DNA of 64,000 nt from Pseudomonas sp. ML2-2023-3 (GTDB lineage: Bacteria > Pseudomonadota > Gammaproteobacteria > Pseudomonadales > Pseudomonadaceae). Both the position numbers and the translations under genes were made by a program. The stretch is from positions 3,134,501 through 3,198,500 of the forward strand of contig NZ_CP146343.1 in the NCBI RefSeq assembly GCF_037055275.1, written 5' to 3'. This document shows positions 25,312 through 34,787 of the stretch, piece by piece. Below the pieces are notes generated by a model. It searched no databases and was not told the DNA's origin. It was given only the letters and a program-made list of their open reading frames with translations. Position 1 is the first letter of the stretch; every line of letters begins with the position of its first letter.

Positions 25312-26315
25312 CTGTGATCTGTAACGAGCCGCGCTCGCTCACCGCCATCGAAAGTCCGATTCCCGAGCGCCAGCCCGGCGAAACCCTGATCAGGGTCAAG
25401 CGCGTGGGCGTGTGTGGCACTGACCTGCACATTTACACCGGCAACCAGCCGTTCCTTGAGTACCCTCGGGTCATGGGCCACGAGTTTTCCGGCATCGTCG
25501 AAACCAGTGAAGAGGGCAGCGGTCTGGTCGCTGGGGACGTGGTCTACGTGATGCCCTATATCTCGTGCGGCACGTGCATCGCCTGCCGTCAGGGCAAGAC
25601 CAACTGCTGCACCCGGATTCAGGTGCTCGGCGTGCATTGCGACGGCGCCTTTACCCAATACCTGAGCGTGGCCCATCAATTCATTCACAAGGCCGAGGGC
25701 GTGTCGCTGGACCAGGCGGCAATGATCGAGTTCCTGTCCATCGGCGCCCATGCGGTGCGCCGCTCGAACATCCAGGCCGGGCAGCGCACGCTGATCGTCG
25801 GAACCGGACCGATCGGCATGGCGGCGGCGATCTTTGCAGGGCTGCGCGGGGCCATCGTCACCGTGCTCGATACCCGTGACGACCGCCTGGATTTTTGCCG
25901 CAAGCACCTCAATGTTCACGCCGCAGTGAAAATTGGCGAGGGTGACAAAGAGGCCCTTGCCGACCTCACCGAAGGCGATTTCTATGACGTGGTGTTCGAC
26001 GCCACCGGCAACGCCCGGGCCATGGAACGCGGCTTTGAATTTATCGCCCACGGCGGCACCTACGTGATGATTTCCGTGGTGCGTGACTCGATCACCTTCT
26101 CCGATCCCGAGTTCCACAAGCGCGAAGCCACCCTGATGGGCAGCCGCAATGCCACTGTCGAAGACTTCCGCTACGTCGAGCAATGCCTGCGCGATGGCCT
26201 GATCCCGGACCAGGCGCTCAATACCCACCGTATCCCGCTCAGCGAAGTCGTGAACCAATTCACCACGCTGCTGGATCCGCAGCAAGGCGTGGTCAAAGCC
26301 ATTATCGAGTGCTGA
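25305..26315 (+). CDS. Zinc-type medium-chain dehydrogenase, probable L-galactonate 5-dehydrogenase type
   Basis: A 336-residue MDR oxidoreductase. Catalytic zinc residues are in RVGVCGTDLHIY and MGHEFSG; the structural-zinc cysteine cluster is CGTCIACRQGKTNCC; the NAD fold is IVGTGPIGMAA. It is first in an operon followed by a tagaturonate-type reductase, altronate dehydratase and KDG kinase. The simplest fit is oxidation of L-galactonate at C5 to D-tagaturonate (or L-gulonate to fructuronate). Threonine/sorbitol dehydrogenases share the fold, so substrate is inferred from the pathway. Confidence 0.75.
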   Translation: MLTVICNEPRSLTAIESPIPERQPGETLIRVKRVGVCGTDLHIYTGNQPFLEYPRVMGHEFSGIVETSEEGSGLVAGDVVYVMPYISCGTCIACRQGKTNCCTRIQVLGVHCDGAFTQYLSVAHQFIHKAEGVSLDQAAMIEFLSIGAHAVRRSNIQAGQRTLIVGTGPIGMAAAIFAGLRGAIVTVLDTRDDRLDFCRKHLNVHAAVKIGEGDKEALADLTEGDFYDVVFDATGNARAMERGFEFIAHGGTYVMISVVRDSITFSDPEFHKREATLMGSRNATVEDFRYVEQCLRDGLIPDQALNTHRIPLSEVVNQFTTLLDPQQGVVKAIIEC

Positions 26316-26325
26316 GGGGGTGGTG

Positions 26326-27465
26326 ATGAGCGATAGCCAATTTCCGCCGATCCTGCAGTTCGGAACCAGCCGGTTTCTTCAGGCTCACGTTGACTTGTTC
26401 GTGTCCCAAGCCCTGGAGCGTGGCGCAGCCCTGGGCCGCATCGCCGTGGTACAGAGCACCGACAGCCCGGCCAGCACTGCGCGCACCGCAGCACTGGCCA
26501 GCGGTACACCGTACCGTGTGCTGATCCAGGGCATCGAAAACGGTCAGGTGGTGGAGCAGAACCTGTGGGCCTCGGCCATCAGCCGCGCGGTGCATGCCAC
26601 CGAGCAATGGCCGGTGCTGCGCAAGGGCTTTGTGGAGCAGGTCAAAGTCGTGGTGTCCAATACCGGGGACCGGGGTTATCAACTGGATTCGCGGGATACG
26701 CCAGCGTTGCTCGACGCGGATGCCCCGGCACCGGTCAGCTTCCCGGCCAAGCTGTTGGTGTTGTTGCATGACCGCTGGGTAAACAACCCCCAGTCCACCT
26801 TGTCGCTGTTCCCCTGTGAACTGGTCGCGCGTAACGGCGACGTGCTGCGCGACCTGCTGGTAACGCTGGCCCGTAGTTGGGCGCTGGGCGATGCATTCGA
26901 GGCCTACCTGATCCACACCTGCCGTTGGGCGAACTCCCTGGTCGACCGCATTGTTTCCCAGGCCCTAGAGCCGGTGGGCGCGGTGGCTGAGCCCTATGCC
27001 CTGTGGGCGATCGAGCGCCAGGAGGGGCTGACCCTGCCGTGCAGCCATGAGGCCATTGTCCTGACCGATGACCTGGACGATTTCGAGCGCCTCAAGCTGT
27101 TTACCCTGAACCTGGGCCACAGCTATCTGGCCGAGCGCTGGTTGAGCGATGGCCGACCGGCCACCGAGACGGTCTACCAGGCCATGCAAAGCCCTGCCTT
27201 GCGCGCCGACCTGGAAGCCCTGTGGGCCAGCGAAGTGTTGCCGGTGTTCGCTGCCCTCGGCCAGTTCGACGCGGCGCAGCGTTACGTCGACAGCGTGCGT
27301 GAACGCTTTGGCAACCCGTTCCTGCAACACCGTCTCGCTGATATTGCGGTTAACCATAAAGACAAGAAAACACGCCGTTTGCTGCCCCTGGTCGAGCTGG
27401 CTGAACAGCTTGCTCCCGGTCTTGAGCAGCCGATGTTGCGGGCCGTCCTGCTCAGCCAGCACTGA
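26326..27465 (+). CDS. uxaB: Mannitol-dehydrogenase-family reductase, probable tagaturonate reductase
   Basis: A 379-residue polyol/hexuronate dehydrogenase. ILQFGTSRFLQAH forms the N-terminal nucleotide-binding turn, VVVSNTGDRGY the core, NSLVDRIV is the family tag (compare VDRI), and the catalytic KxxxxNxxH reads KLFTLNLGH (about K257, N262, H265). It is shorter than E. coli UxaB (about 480). It would reduce D-tagaturonate to D-altronate, feeding the dehydratase encoded next. The ATG at 26326 is preferred over two in-frame GTG codons just upstream. Confidence 0.75.
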   Translation: MSDSQFPPILQFGTSRFLQAHVDLFVSQALERGAALGRIAVVQSTDSPASTARTAALASGTPYRVLIQGIENGQVVEQNLWASAISRAVHATEQWPVLRKGFVEQVKVVVSNTGDRGYQLDSRDTPALLDADAPAPVSFPAKLLVLLHDRWVNNPQSTLSLFPCELVARNGDVLRDLLVTLARSWALGDAFEAYLIHTCRWANSLVDRIVSQALEPVGAVAEPYALWAIERQEGLTLPCSHEAIVLTDDLDDFERLKLFTLNLGHSYLAERWLSDGRPATETVYQAMQSPALRADLEALWASEVLPVFAALGQFDAAQRYVDSVRERFGNPFLQHRLADIAVNHKDKKTRRLLPLVELAEQLAPGLEQPMLRAVLLSQH

Positions 27466-27495
27466 GTGGCGCGCCATAACCGTTGAGGATCCACC

Positions 27496-29025
27496 ATGAA
27501 CCTTGCAAGCTCATCCTTACTGGTACTGACTGTGGGCGATGACGTCGCGGTCGCACGCGGCGATATCGCCCAAGGTCAGGTACTGCATGCCGACGGCCTG
27601 GCCATCATCGCCCGGGCCGACATTCCCTCGGGCCACAAGATCGCCCTGCGCGGTGTGGTTTGCGGGCAGCCGATTCGCAAATACGGTCAAATCATCGGGC
27701 AGGCCACCGCGGACGTGAAGCCCGGTGACTACGTCCATGTACACAACCTTGAAATGCCCTCGGGCAGTTCCACCCACACCCTGGCCAACGTCTATCAGCC
27801 CACTGTTTTCAACAACAACGACGTCAGTTTTGACGGCTATGTCCGGGCCGATGGCCGTGTGGGTACGCGCAATTACATCGGGGTCATTTCCAGCGTCAAT
27901 TGTTCGGCCACCGTGTGCAAGCAGATTGCTGCGGCGTTCGATGCCGCCCACCTGCGCGATTACCCCAATGTCGACGGCGTGGTTGCAATCACCCACGGCA
28001 GCGGCTGTGGCATGGGGGCCAAGGGCGACGGGATCGAGATCCTCAAGCGAACCCTTCGCGGCTATGCAGACCATGTGAATTTTGCCGGTGTACTGGTGAT
28101 CGGCCTGGGGTGTGAAGTCAACCAATTGGCCCCGCTGATGGAGCAACTGGCCGATCGGCCGGCAGCGCTCAAGGCCAGTCTGGTGATCCAGGAGGCGGGC
28201 GGCACCCGCGAAACGGTGCAGCGGGGGATCGAGCTGGTACAGGCGATGCTGGCGCCCGTAAACAGCCAGCAGCGCAGCCGTGTATCGGCCCGCCACCTCA
28301 CCGTGGGCCTGCAGTGCGGCGGTTCGGACGGGTATTCGGGGATCACCGCCAACCCGGCCCTGGGTGCGGCGGTGGACCTGGTGGTGCGCCACGGGGGGAC
28401 GGCGATTTTGTCGGAAACTCCCGAGATTTATGGTGCCGAGCACTTGCTGACCGCCCGTGCCGCTACACCGCAGATCGCAGAAAAATTGATGAGCCGGATT
28501 CATTGGTGGGAAGACTACGTGCGTCATCACGACGGAGACATGAACAACAACCCGTCACCGGGGAACAAGGCCGGTGGCATTACCACCATCCTTGAAAAAT
28601 CCCTGGGCGCAGTGGCCAAGGCGGGTGCCACCGGCCTGATGGGGGTTTACGAGTATGGCGAGACGATCGTACAGACAGGCCTGGTGTTCATGGACACCCC
28701 TGGCTACGACCCGGTGTCCGCAACCGGCCAGGTGGCGGGCGGGGCGAACCTGATCTGCTTCACAACCGGGCGCGGTTCGACCTACGGCTGCAAACCGACG
28801 CCGTCCCTGAAAATCGCCACCAATACCCGACTGTTCGAGCGCATGGCGCTGGACATGGATTTCAATGCCGGTGCGATCGTCGAGGGTGCAGAGTCAGTGG
28901 CCGAAGCCGGTGAGCGGCTCTTCCAGTTGATGCTCGCAACCGCGTCGGGTCGCCCCACCTGCAGCGAAGAAAACGGCATGGGCGACAACGAATTCCTGCC
29001 TTGGCAAATCGGTGCGGTGATGTGA
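27496..29025 (+). CDS. uxaA: Altronate dehydratase (UxaA/GarD family)
   Basis: A 509-residue dehydratase. An N-terminal SAF-like domain (about 1-95, with ADIPSGHKIAL) is followed by the large catalytic region with GYVRADGRVGTRNYIGVISSVNCSATV, THGSGCGMGAKG, GLQCGGSDGYSGITANPALG and NPSPGNKAGGITTILEKSLG. Conserved cysteines in these blocks fit an iron-dependent enzyme. It converts D-altronate to 2-keto-3-deoxy-D-gluconate. It lies 30 bases after the reductase and 1 base before the kinase start, so the four genes form an operon. Galactarate dehydratase is the main alternative, less likely given the flanking reductase. Confidence 0.82.
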   Translation: MNLASSSLLVLTVGDDVAVARGDIAQGQVLHADGLAIIARADIPSGHKIALRGVVCGQPIRKYGQIIGQATADVKPGDYVHVHNLEMPSGSSTHTLANVYQPTVFNNNDVSFDGYVRADGRVGTRNYIGVISSVNCSATVCKQIAAAFDAAHLRDYPNVDGVVAITHGSGCGMGAKGDGIEILKRTLRGYADHVNFAGVLVIGLGCEVNQLAPLMEQLADRPAALKASLVIQEAGGTRETVQRGIELVQAMLAPVNSQQRSRVSARHLTVGLQCGGSDGYSGITANPALGAAVDLVVRHGGTAILSETPEIYGAEHLLTARAATPQIAEKLMSRIHWWEDYVRHHDGDMNNNPSPGNKAGGITTILEKSLGAVAKAGATGLMGVYEYGETIVQTGLVFMDTPGYDPVSATGQVAGGANLICFTTGRGSTYGCKPTPSLKIATNTRLFERMALDMDFNAGAIVEGAESVAEAGERLFQLMLATASGRPTCSEENGMGDNEFLPWQIGAVM

Positions 29026-29026
29026 C

Positions 29027-29986
29027 ATGAGCGACTCAACAGAAACGATCGACATTGTGACCTGCGGCGAGGCGATGGGCCTGTTCAGCGCCATGACCGA
29101 CGGCAGCCTGCATGAGGCCGAACAGTATGTGCGTGCCGCCGCAGGCGCCGAGCTGAATGTGGCCACCGGCCTGGCACGCCTTGGTTTTCGGGTCGGCTAT
29201 ATCAGCCGCCTGGGGGATGACACCCTCGGCCACTGGCTGCGCGAGGTCATGGCGCGTGACGGTATTGACCACCGGCACACCGTGCAGGACAGCGAACACG
29301 CCACGGGCCTGATGTTCAAGTCGCGCCGTTCGGACGGTGGCGACCCGGACATCGAGTACTACCGCAAAGGTTCGGCGGCCAGTCACTTGAGCCTGGCCGA
29401 TTATCCGGCCGGGTACTGCCGAGGCGCCAGGCATCTGCATATCACGGGCATCAGCCCGGCACTGGGTGACAGCGTGTGCGAGCTGATTGTGCACATGGCC
29501 CGTGACATGCGTGCCGCAGGCTGCAGCGTGTCATTCGACCCCAACCTGCGGCCACGGCTCTGGGCGTCCCAAGCCCATATGGTGGCTTGCCTGAATGATC
29601 TGGCCGGGCTGGCCGACTGGGTGTTCCCCGGTCTTGCCGAAGGCCGCTTGCTCAGTGGCCTGGAACAGCCCGCCGACATTGCCCGGTACTTCCTGGACAG
29701 AGGCTGCTCCCTGGTGGTCATCAAGCTCGGTGCCGAGGGCGCCTATTACGCCAGCGCCACTAAAAGCGGCTACAGCCCCGGCTACCCGGTGAGCAACGTC
29801 GTGGACACCGTGGGCGCGGGCGACGGTTTTGCCGTGGGCGTCATCAGCGCCTTGCTCGAAGGCTCAAGCGTTGCCGTGGCCGTGGCCAGGGGCAACCTGA
29901 TCGGCGCCCGGGTGCTGGGTTTCCCGGGGGACAGCGATGGATTACCGACACACGCAGAACTGGCGAGGTTTGCCGAACACACGTGA
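29027..29986 (+). CDS. kdgK: PfkB-family sugar kinase, probable 2-keto-3-deoxygluconate kinase
   Basis: A 319-residue ribokinase-fold kinase. The substrate-side motif GAELNVATGLARLG is near residues 40-53, and the C-terminal PfkB signature DTVGAGDGFAVG holds the catalytic aspartate. EYYRKGSAASHLS matches KDG kinases. It phosphorylates the product of the dehydratase to KDPG, which enters the Entner-Doudoroff lower branch. The stop codon of the dehydratase and this ATG are separated by a single base. Confidence 0.83.
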   Translation: MSDSTETIDIVTCGEAMGLFSAMTDGSLHEAEQYVRAAAGAELNVATGLARLGFRVGYISRLGDDTLGHWLREVMARDGIDHRHTVQDSEHATGLMFKSRRSDGGDPDIEYYRKGSAASHLSLADYPAGYCRGARHLHITGISPALGDSVCELIVHMARDMRAAGCSVSFDPNLRPRLWASQAHMVACLNDLAGLADWVFPGLAEGRLLSGLEQPADIARYFLDRGCSLVVIKLGAEGAYYASATKSGYSPGYPVSNVVDTVGAGDGFAVGVISALLEGSSVAVAVARGNLIGARVLGFPGDSDGLPTHAELARFAEHT

Positions 29987-30056
29987 TACGCAGAGTGAAG
30001 ATGCCTGAGTGCATCCTGGATAACACCTACTCCAACAATAAGAAGAGGTACGTTCC

Positions 30057-31400
30057 ATGAGTTATCAAGCGTTGTATGACTCGCCCGCGCTGGCGAGCGG
30101 CGTCAAGAAAGCAGCGATCCGGCTATTGCCGTTTCTCGCCCTGATGTACGCCCTGGCGTTTATCGACCGCGCCAACGTCGGTTTTGCCAAGATCGCCTAT
30201 CAAGCCGACACCGGTATCGGTGACGCCGCATTTGCCTTGGGTGCGGGGATATTTTTTATCGGTTATGCGCTGTTTGAAGTGCCCAGCAACCTGATCCTGC
30301 AGCGAGTGGGCGCACGGGTGTGGATGGCTCGGATCATGGTCACCTGGGGGCTGGTCTCGGCGTCGATGATGTTTGCCACCAGCGAGACATCCTTCTACGT
30401 CATCCGCTTTTTGCTGGGGGTGTCCGAGGCGGGCTTCATGCCCGGGATCATCCTGTACCTGACGTACTGGTTTCCGGCCAAGCAACGTTCCCGCGCCATT
30501 GGCCTGTTCTACTTTGGCGTACCGGTGGCGATGCTGATCGGCAGCCCGTTGTCGGGGTTCATCCTCGATACCAGCAACCCCTTTGGCCTGACCAACTGGC
30601 AGTGGATGTTTGTGGTCGAAGGCCTGGCGGCCTCGGTGGTCGGGGTGATTGCGTTCTTTTATCTGGCGAGCCGTCCAAGCGAAGCCAAATGGCTGACCGC
30701 TGAAGAAAAACACGCCATGAACACCGTCATTGAAGGCGAAGAAAAGGCCAAGGGCTACGCCAGCCACGGCTCGATCTTTGGTGTACTCAAAGACAAGCGT
30801 GTACTGATGTTTATCGCCATTTACTTTTGCGTACAGATCGGTAATGCACCGCTGGCGTTCTACTTGCCGGCCAAGCTGGCCTCGACCCTGGGTGGTCAGG
30901 TCAACACCTCGGTCGGCCTGCTGCTGATGATCCCCTGGCTCTGCACCATCGTCGCCATGCGTATCGCCACGGTGTATGCCGACAAACACAACAACCATCG
31001 CCTGGTCGCATCCTCCATGCTTGCCGTTGGCACGCTGGCCTTTGCATCGCTGTCGGTGATCAACACGCCAGTGCTGACCCTGTTGGCGTTCTGTATCGCC
31101 ATACCGGGGCTGGTGGCCAGTCAGCCCGTGTTCTGGAGCCTGCCGACCCGTCATTTGGGCGGCACCAGCGCGGCCACCGGGATCGCCTTCATCATCTCGA
31201 TCGGTAACCTGGGCGGCTTTGTCTCGCCGCAGATCAAGGCCTACGCCGATGCGGTGACCGGCAACAGCAGCACCGGCTTCCAGGTCGTGGCAGCGCTGTG
31301 CTTTGTCAGTGTGTTGTTGCTGCTGATGCTCAAACGCACACCGTCGACGGCGACCACTGCTTACGTGCCGCCTGCCGACCTGACGTCTAGTCGCCCGTAA
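30057..31400 (+). CDS. MFS sugar-acid transporter (anion:cation symporter family)
   Basis: A 447-residue, 12-helix carrier of the ACS family. The opening helix FLALMYALAFIDRANVGFAK and the loop RFLLGVSEAGFMPGIILYLTYWFPAKQRSRAIGLFY are typical of hexuronate/galactonate/phthalate carriers. It follows the kinase by 70 bases with an AAGAAGAGG-type site, so it may be the last gene of the operon. Likely imports the sugar acid degraded by the upstream enzymes. Its last 14 bases overlap the convergent LysR gene. Confidence 0.83.
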   Translation: MSYQALYDSPALASGVKKAAIRLLPFLALMYALAFIDRANVGFAKIAYQADTGIGDAAFALGAGIFFIGYALFEVPSNLILQRVGARVWMARIMVTWGLVSASMMFATSETSFYVIRFLLGVSEAGFMPGIILYLTYWFPAKQRSRAIGLFYFGVPVAMLIGSPLSGFILDTSNPFGLTNWQWMFVVEGLAASVVGVIAFFYLASRPSEAKWLTAEEKHAMNTVIEGEEKAKGYASHGSIFGVLKDKRVLMFIAIYFCVQIGNAPLAFYLPAKLASTLGGQVNTSVGLLLMIPWLCTIVAMRIATVYADKHNNHRLVASSMLAVGTLAFASLSVINTPVLTLLAFCIAIPGLVASQPVFWSLPTRHLGGTSAATGIAFIISIGNLGGFVSPQIKAYADAVTGNSSTGFQVVAALCFVSVLLLLMLKRTPSTATTAYVPPADLTSSRP

Positions 31401-32343
31401 CCCCGCCTGTACCCTCAAGGCCGGCCTGCACCCGCAGTTCGGCCTTGACCACTTCCATCGCCGCCGTGGGCACCCGTCCTTTGCGGCTGATCAGGCCGAA
31501 AGGCATCAAGCGCGCCGCCACCTTGATCGGCAGCGGTGCCAGCACCCCCAGTTCGCTGTAGTACTCCACCAGTGACAGCGGCATCAAGGCGAGCATGTCG
31601 GTTTGCTGGAGCAGTGAGACCGTGAGCATGGTCGAGGCGGTTTCAAGTGGGCTGGCAGGAGCCTGCACCTGGGATTGGCGAAAAATCTGCTGATAGATTT
31701 CCCGCAGCGGCGCGGGTTGCGATTGCACGATCCAGGGGTAGCAGGCCAGGGTTTCCAGGGTGACGTCGCTGTTGTGCTGCTGCGGATGGCCGGTGCGCGC
31801 GACGATCTGAATCACCTCTTCATCGAACGCTTCGAAGTTCAGGTCTTCGGTCGGCCAGCCATCGGTGATTCGGGCGATGACCAGGTCCAGTTGATCAAGA
31901 CTCAAGGCCTGGAGCAGCACGTCACTGGTGTCGATGACCACGGTGATGTTCAGCTTGGGATGGCGTTGGGTCAATTGCGCCAGGGTGCGTGGCAACAGGC
32001 CGCCCACCAGTGACCCCATTGAACCGATGCGCAATGTCCCGAGATTGCCCGATTGCAGGGCCGTCATTTCTTCGTGCAGGCCGCTCATGTCAGCGAATAC
32101 CAGCTGCGCATAACGAATGGCCGCTTCCCCCAGCGTGTTCGCGACCAGGCCCTTGTGGGTGCGGATAAACAACGCTTCGCCCACCAGACTCTCAAGCTCG
32201 TGCAGGGCCTTGGTCACTGCAGGCTGGGTCAGCGCCATGATGTTTGCGGTCTTGCGCAGCGAGCCTTCTTCAGACAGGACAAACAGCAGTTGCAGGTGGC
32301 GCATGCGCAGGCGACTGCGAAACTGTTCAAGCGGCTTGATCAT
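31387..32343 (-). CDS. LysR-family regulator (GbpR/GalR-like)
   Basis: A 318-residue LysR regulator. The helix-turn-helix is RMRHLQLLFVLSEEGSLRKTANIMALTQPAVTKALHELESLVGEALFIR near residues 12-60, and the effector domain begins around GNLGTLRIGSMGSL. It is convergent with the MFS gene and divergent from the fuconate dehydratase gene (152 bases between), so it probably controls the latter. The start MIKPLEQFR is used; the frame upstream lacks LysR character. Confidence 0.85.
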   Translation of the reverse strand: MIKPLEQFRSRLRMRHLQLLFVLSEEGSLRKTANIMALTQPAVTKALHELESLVGEALFIRTHKGLVANTLGEAAIRYAQLVFADMSGLHEEMTALQSGNLGTLRIGSMGSLVGGLLPRTLAQLTQRHPKLNITVVIDTSDVLLQALSLDQLDLVIARITDGWPTEDLNFEAFDEEVIQIVARTGHPQQHNSDVTLETLACYPWIVQSQPAPLREIYQQIFRQSQVQAPASPLETASTMLTVSLLQQTDMLALMPLSLVEYYSELGVLAPLPIKVAARLMPFGLISRKGRVPTAAMEVVKAELRVQAGLEGTGGVTGD

Positions 32344-32495
32344 GGGGCGATTACCTGGAGTGATCGGTGTAGTCGAAACATTCAATTTCGCAGAGGGGTC
32401 GTGCAGGACAGACTGCGGGTGCGGCACGAAAATAACATGAATAAGCCTGCATCCACCGCAGATGGCGGGGCAAGCTTCAACTTCAGGATAACCCC

Positions 32496-33815
32496 ATGTC
32501 TACCCTTATTACCCAGGTCGCTGTTCGCGATATTCGCTTTCCTACTTCCAGAAGCATGGACGGCTCGGATGCGATGAATTCGACGTCGGACTACTCAGCC
32601 ACCTATGTCACCTTGCACACCGATTCGGGCGACGGCCTGGAAGGGCACGGCCTGACATTCACCATCGGGCGCGGTAACGATTTGTGCGTTGCCGCGGTCA
32701 AGGAACTGGCCAAGCTGTTTGTCACCGGTCGTACCCTGGAAAGCATCACCGGCAACTTCGGGGCCTACTGGCATGAAATCGTTGCCGGTGACTGCCAGCT
32801 GCGCTGGGTCGGCCCGGAAAAAGGGGTGGTGCACCTGGCCACCGCGGCCATCATCAACGCGCTGTGGGACCTGTGGGCCAAGAAGGAGGGCAAGCCGGTC
32901 TGGAAGCTGCTTGCCGACATGAGCCCCGAAGAGCTGGTGCGCTGCGTCGACTTCACGTTTATCACCGATGCCCTGACGCCACAGGAAGCCATAGCGATGT
33001 TGCGTCGCGCGGCACCGGGCAAGGCCGAGCGGGAGCAACAGATGCTGCGCGAAGGCTACCCCGGCTATACCACCGCTGCCGGCTGGCTGGGTTATTCCGA
33101 AGAAAAAATGCGCCGCCTGGCTCGTGAGGCGGTGGACGCAGGCTGGACCCATCTCAAGCAGAAGGTGGGTGCCGATATCGAGCAAGACATGCGCCGCGCC
33201 CAGATCCTGCGTGAGGAACTGGGTTGGGATCGCAAACTGATGATGGACGCCAACCAGACCTGGGACGTGGACGAGGCGGTCAGCAACATGCGGCGTCTGG
33301 CCGAGTTCGATCCCTGGTGGATTGAAGAACCCACCAGCCCGGACGACGTGCTCGGTCACGCGGCGATTCGCCAGCGCATCCACCCGATCGGCGTGGCCAC
33401 CGGTGAGCATGCGCACAACCGGGTCATGTTCAAGCAGTTCTTCCAGGCCGGTGCCCTGGACTTCTGTCAGCTCGACCCGGCGCGCCTGGGTGGCCTGAAC
33501 GAAGTGCTGGCAGTGGTGTTGATGGCCGCCAAGTTCGGTGTGCCCGTGTGTCCCCATGGCGGGGGTGTCGGCTTGTGCCAGTACTCGCAAAACATTGTGC
33601 TGTTCGATTACATCGCGGTCTCGGCGTCGCTGGAGAAACGCGTGCTGGAATACGTGGATCACCTGCACGAAAACTTCCTCGAACCGATCGTGATACGCCG
33701 CGGACGTTACATGCCGCCCCAACAGCCGGGATACAGCGTGACGATGAAACAATCGTCCCTGGAGCACTTTGAGTACCCCAATGGCCCGGAGTGGCAAGAC
33801 CAGCATCAGGGCTGA
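32496..33815 (+). CDS. fucD: L-fuconate dehydratase (enolase superfamily)
   Basis: A 439-residue mandelate-racemase-group enzyme. Active-site residues are all visible: the KxK pair K221 and K223 in LKQKVG, metal ligands D251 (MMDANQ), E277 (WWIEEP) and E304 (ATGEH), and the base H354 in CPHGGG. Each is offset by three from the positions I recall for Xanthomonas FucD. The N-terminal FPTSRSMDGSDAMNSTSDYSA is also FucD-like. FucD dehydrates L-fuconate and, more weakly, L-galactonate to 2-keto-3-deoxy acids, so it may give this cluster a second entry route. The rest of a fucose pathway is not present here. Confidence 0.85.
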   Translation: MSTLITQVAVRDIRFPTSRSMDGSDAMNSTSDYSATYVTLHTDSGDGLEGHGLTFTIGRGNDLCVAAVKELAKLFVTGRTLESITGNFGAYWHEIVAGDCQLRWVGPEKGVVHLATAAIINALWDLWAKKEGKPVWKLLADMSPEELVRCVDFTFITDALTPQEAIAMLRRAAPGKAEREQQMLREGYPGYTTAAGWLGYSEEKMRRLAREAVDAGWTHLKQKVGADIEQDMRRAQILREELGWDRKLMMDANQTWDVDEAVSNMRRLAEFDPWWIEEPTSPDDVLGHAAIRQRIHPIGVATGEHAHNRVMFKQFFQAGALDFCQLDPARLGGLNEVLAVVLMAAKFGVPVCPHGGGVGLCQYSQNIVLFDYIAVSASLEKRVLEYVDHLHENFLEPIVIRRGRYMPPQQPGYSVTMKQSSLEHFEYPNGPEWQDQHQG

Positions 33816-33912
33816 TCTGCCAGATGAAGTGTCCAGGGCTGCCACCGAGGTTTCTCCAGTCCACCTCGGCCTCTGTGGTAGCCTTTGGCATCATTTCTCG
33901 GACTCAGACTCG

Positions 33913-34614
33913 ATGGTCTCCTCCTTTCCTGCTCCAGAGCGCAAGCTCTACCAGAAAATCGCCGACAGGCTTCGTGAATACATCGTTCAGGGCGACTTCA
34001 AGGTCGGCTCGCGCTTGCCTCCTGAACGCGACTTGACGCAGTTGCTGGGGGTGTCACGGCCTTCGTTGAGGGAGGCGCTGATTGCCCTGGAAATAGAAGG
34101 CAGTATCGAAATCAAGATGGGCTCCGGGGTCTATGTTGCCGCGCGCGTGCCCGAGGGCGGCGCACGCACGGTGACCCTGGGTGAGAGCCCCACCGAACTG
34201 ATGCAGGCGCGGGCACTGATCGAAGGCGAGGCCGTGGTGCTGGCCTGCATGCACGGGAAGAAAAGCGATTACCGCTACCTCAAGGACTGCATCGACGCCA
34301 TGCGTGAGAGCATCAAGGCCAATCGGCCGCCTCTGGATGACGACCGCAAGTTTCACCATCGCCTGGCGAAAATGACCGGCAACTCCGCGCTGGTGCGGAT
34401 CATTACGTCGTTGTTCGACGAGCGCCACAGCCCGATTTCATCGCACCTTAGCGAACACTCCGAAAACCCCGGGACCTGGGATGCCGCCGTGATCGAGCAC
34501 GAATCGATCCTGCACGCCCTGGAGTGCAAGGACGTGATCGCTGCGCAGACAGCCATCCGCCAGCATTTGCTGCGCTCAGAAGCCCGTTGGCTGGGGGCGC
34601 TGGAGGCGGAGTGA
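33913..34614 (+). CDS. GntR-family (FadR/FCD) regulator of the sugar-acid genes
   Basis: A 233-residue regulator. The winged helix carries LREYIVQGDFKVGSRLPPERDLTQLLGVSRPSLREALIALEIEGSI (about 20-65) and an FCD domain contains HHRLAKMTGN and EHESILHALECKD. It is closest in style to UxuR/ExuR hexuronate regulators. It follows fucD by 97 bases. The chosen ATG has only a weak ribosome site, and the open frame extends back into fucD. Likely binds the paired CTGGTnnnGCCAATT sites at 25079-25123. Confidence 0.82.
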   Translation: MVSSFPAPERKLYQKIADRLREYIVQGDFKVGSRLPPERDLTQLLGVSRPSLREALIALEIEGSIEIKMGSGVYVAARVPEGGARTVTLGESPTELMQARALIEGEAVVLACMHGKKSDYRYLKDCIDAMRESIKANRPPLDDDRKFHHRLAKMTGNSALVRIITSLFDERHSPISSHLSEHSENPGTWDAAVIEHESILHALECKDVIAAQTAIRQHLLRSEARWLGALEAE

Positions 34615-34618
34615 TATC

Positions 34619-34640
34619 TGGCCCCCGCGAGGGGGCGCCA
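34619..34640. terminator. GC-rich hairpin after the GntR gene
   Basis: CCCCC (34622-34626) pairs with GGGGG (34631-34635) around a GCGA tetraloop, with flanking TGG/CCA complementarity. It starts 5 bases after the stop codon. No T-run follows, so it is only a possible terminator or RNA-stabilising hairpin. Confidence 0.4.
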
Positions 34641-34787
34641 TAATGGAGCGTATTGCCCCGGGTGCACCGGCTTGAGGCGTGAGCTGTCGCGTTCCACCCT
34701 TGCAAGGCATGGCCGTGAGGGCGGCTTCGAGTTGGCCTGGTAGTTGCTATCAATTTGACATCATTTATGTCATTGAGAGTGTATTGA

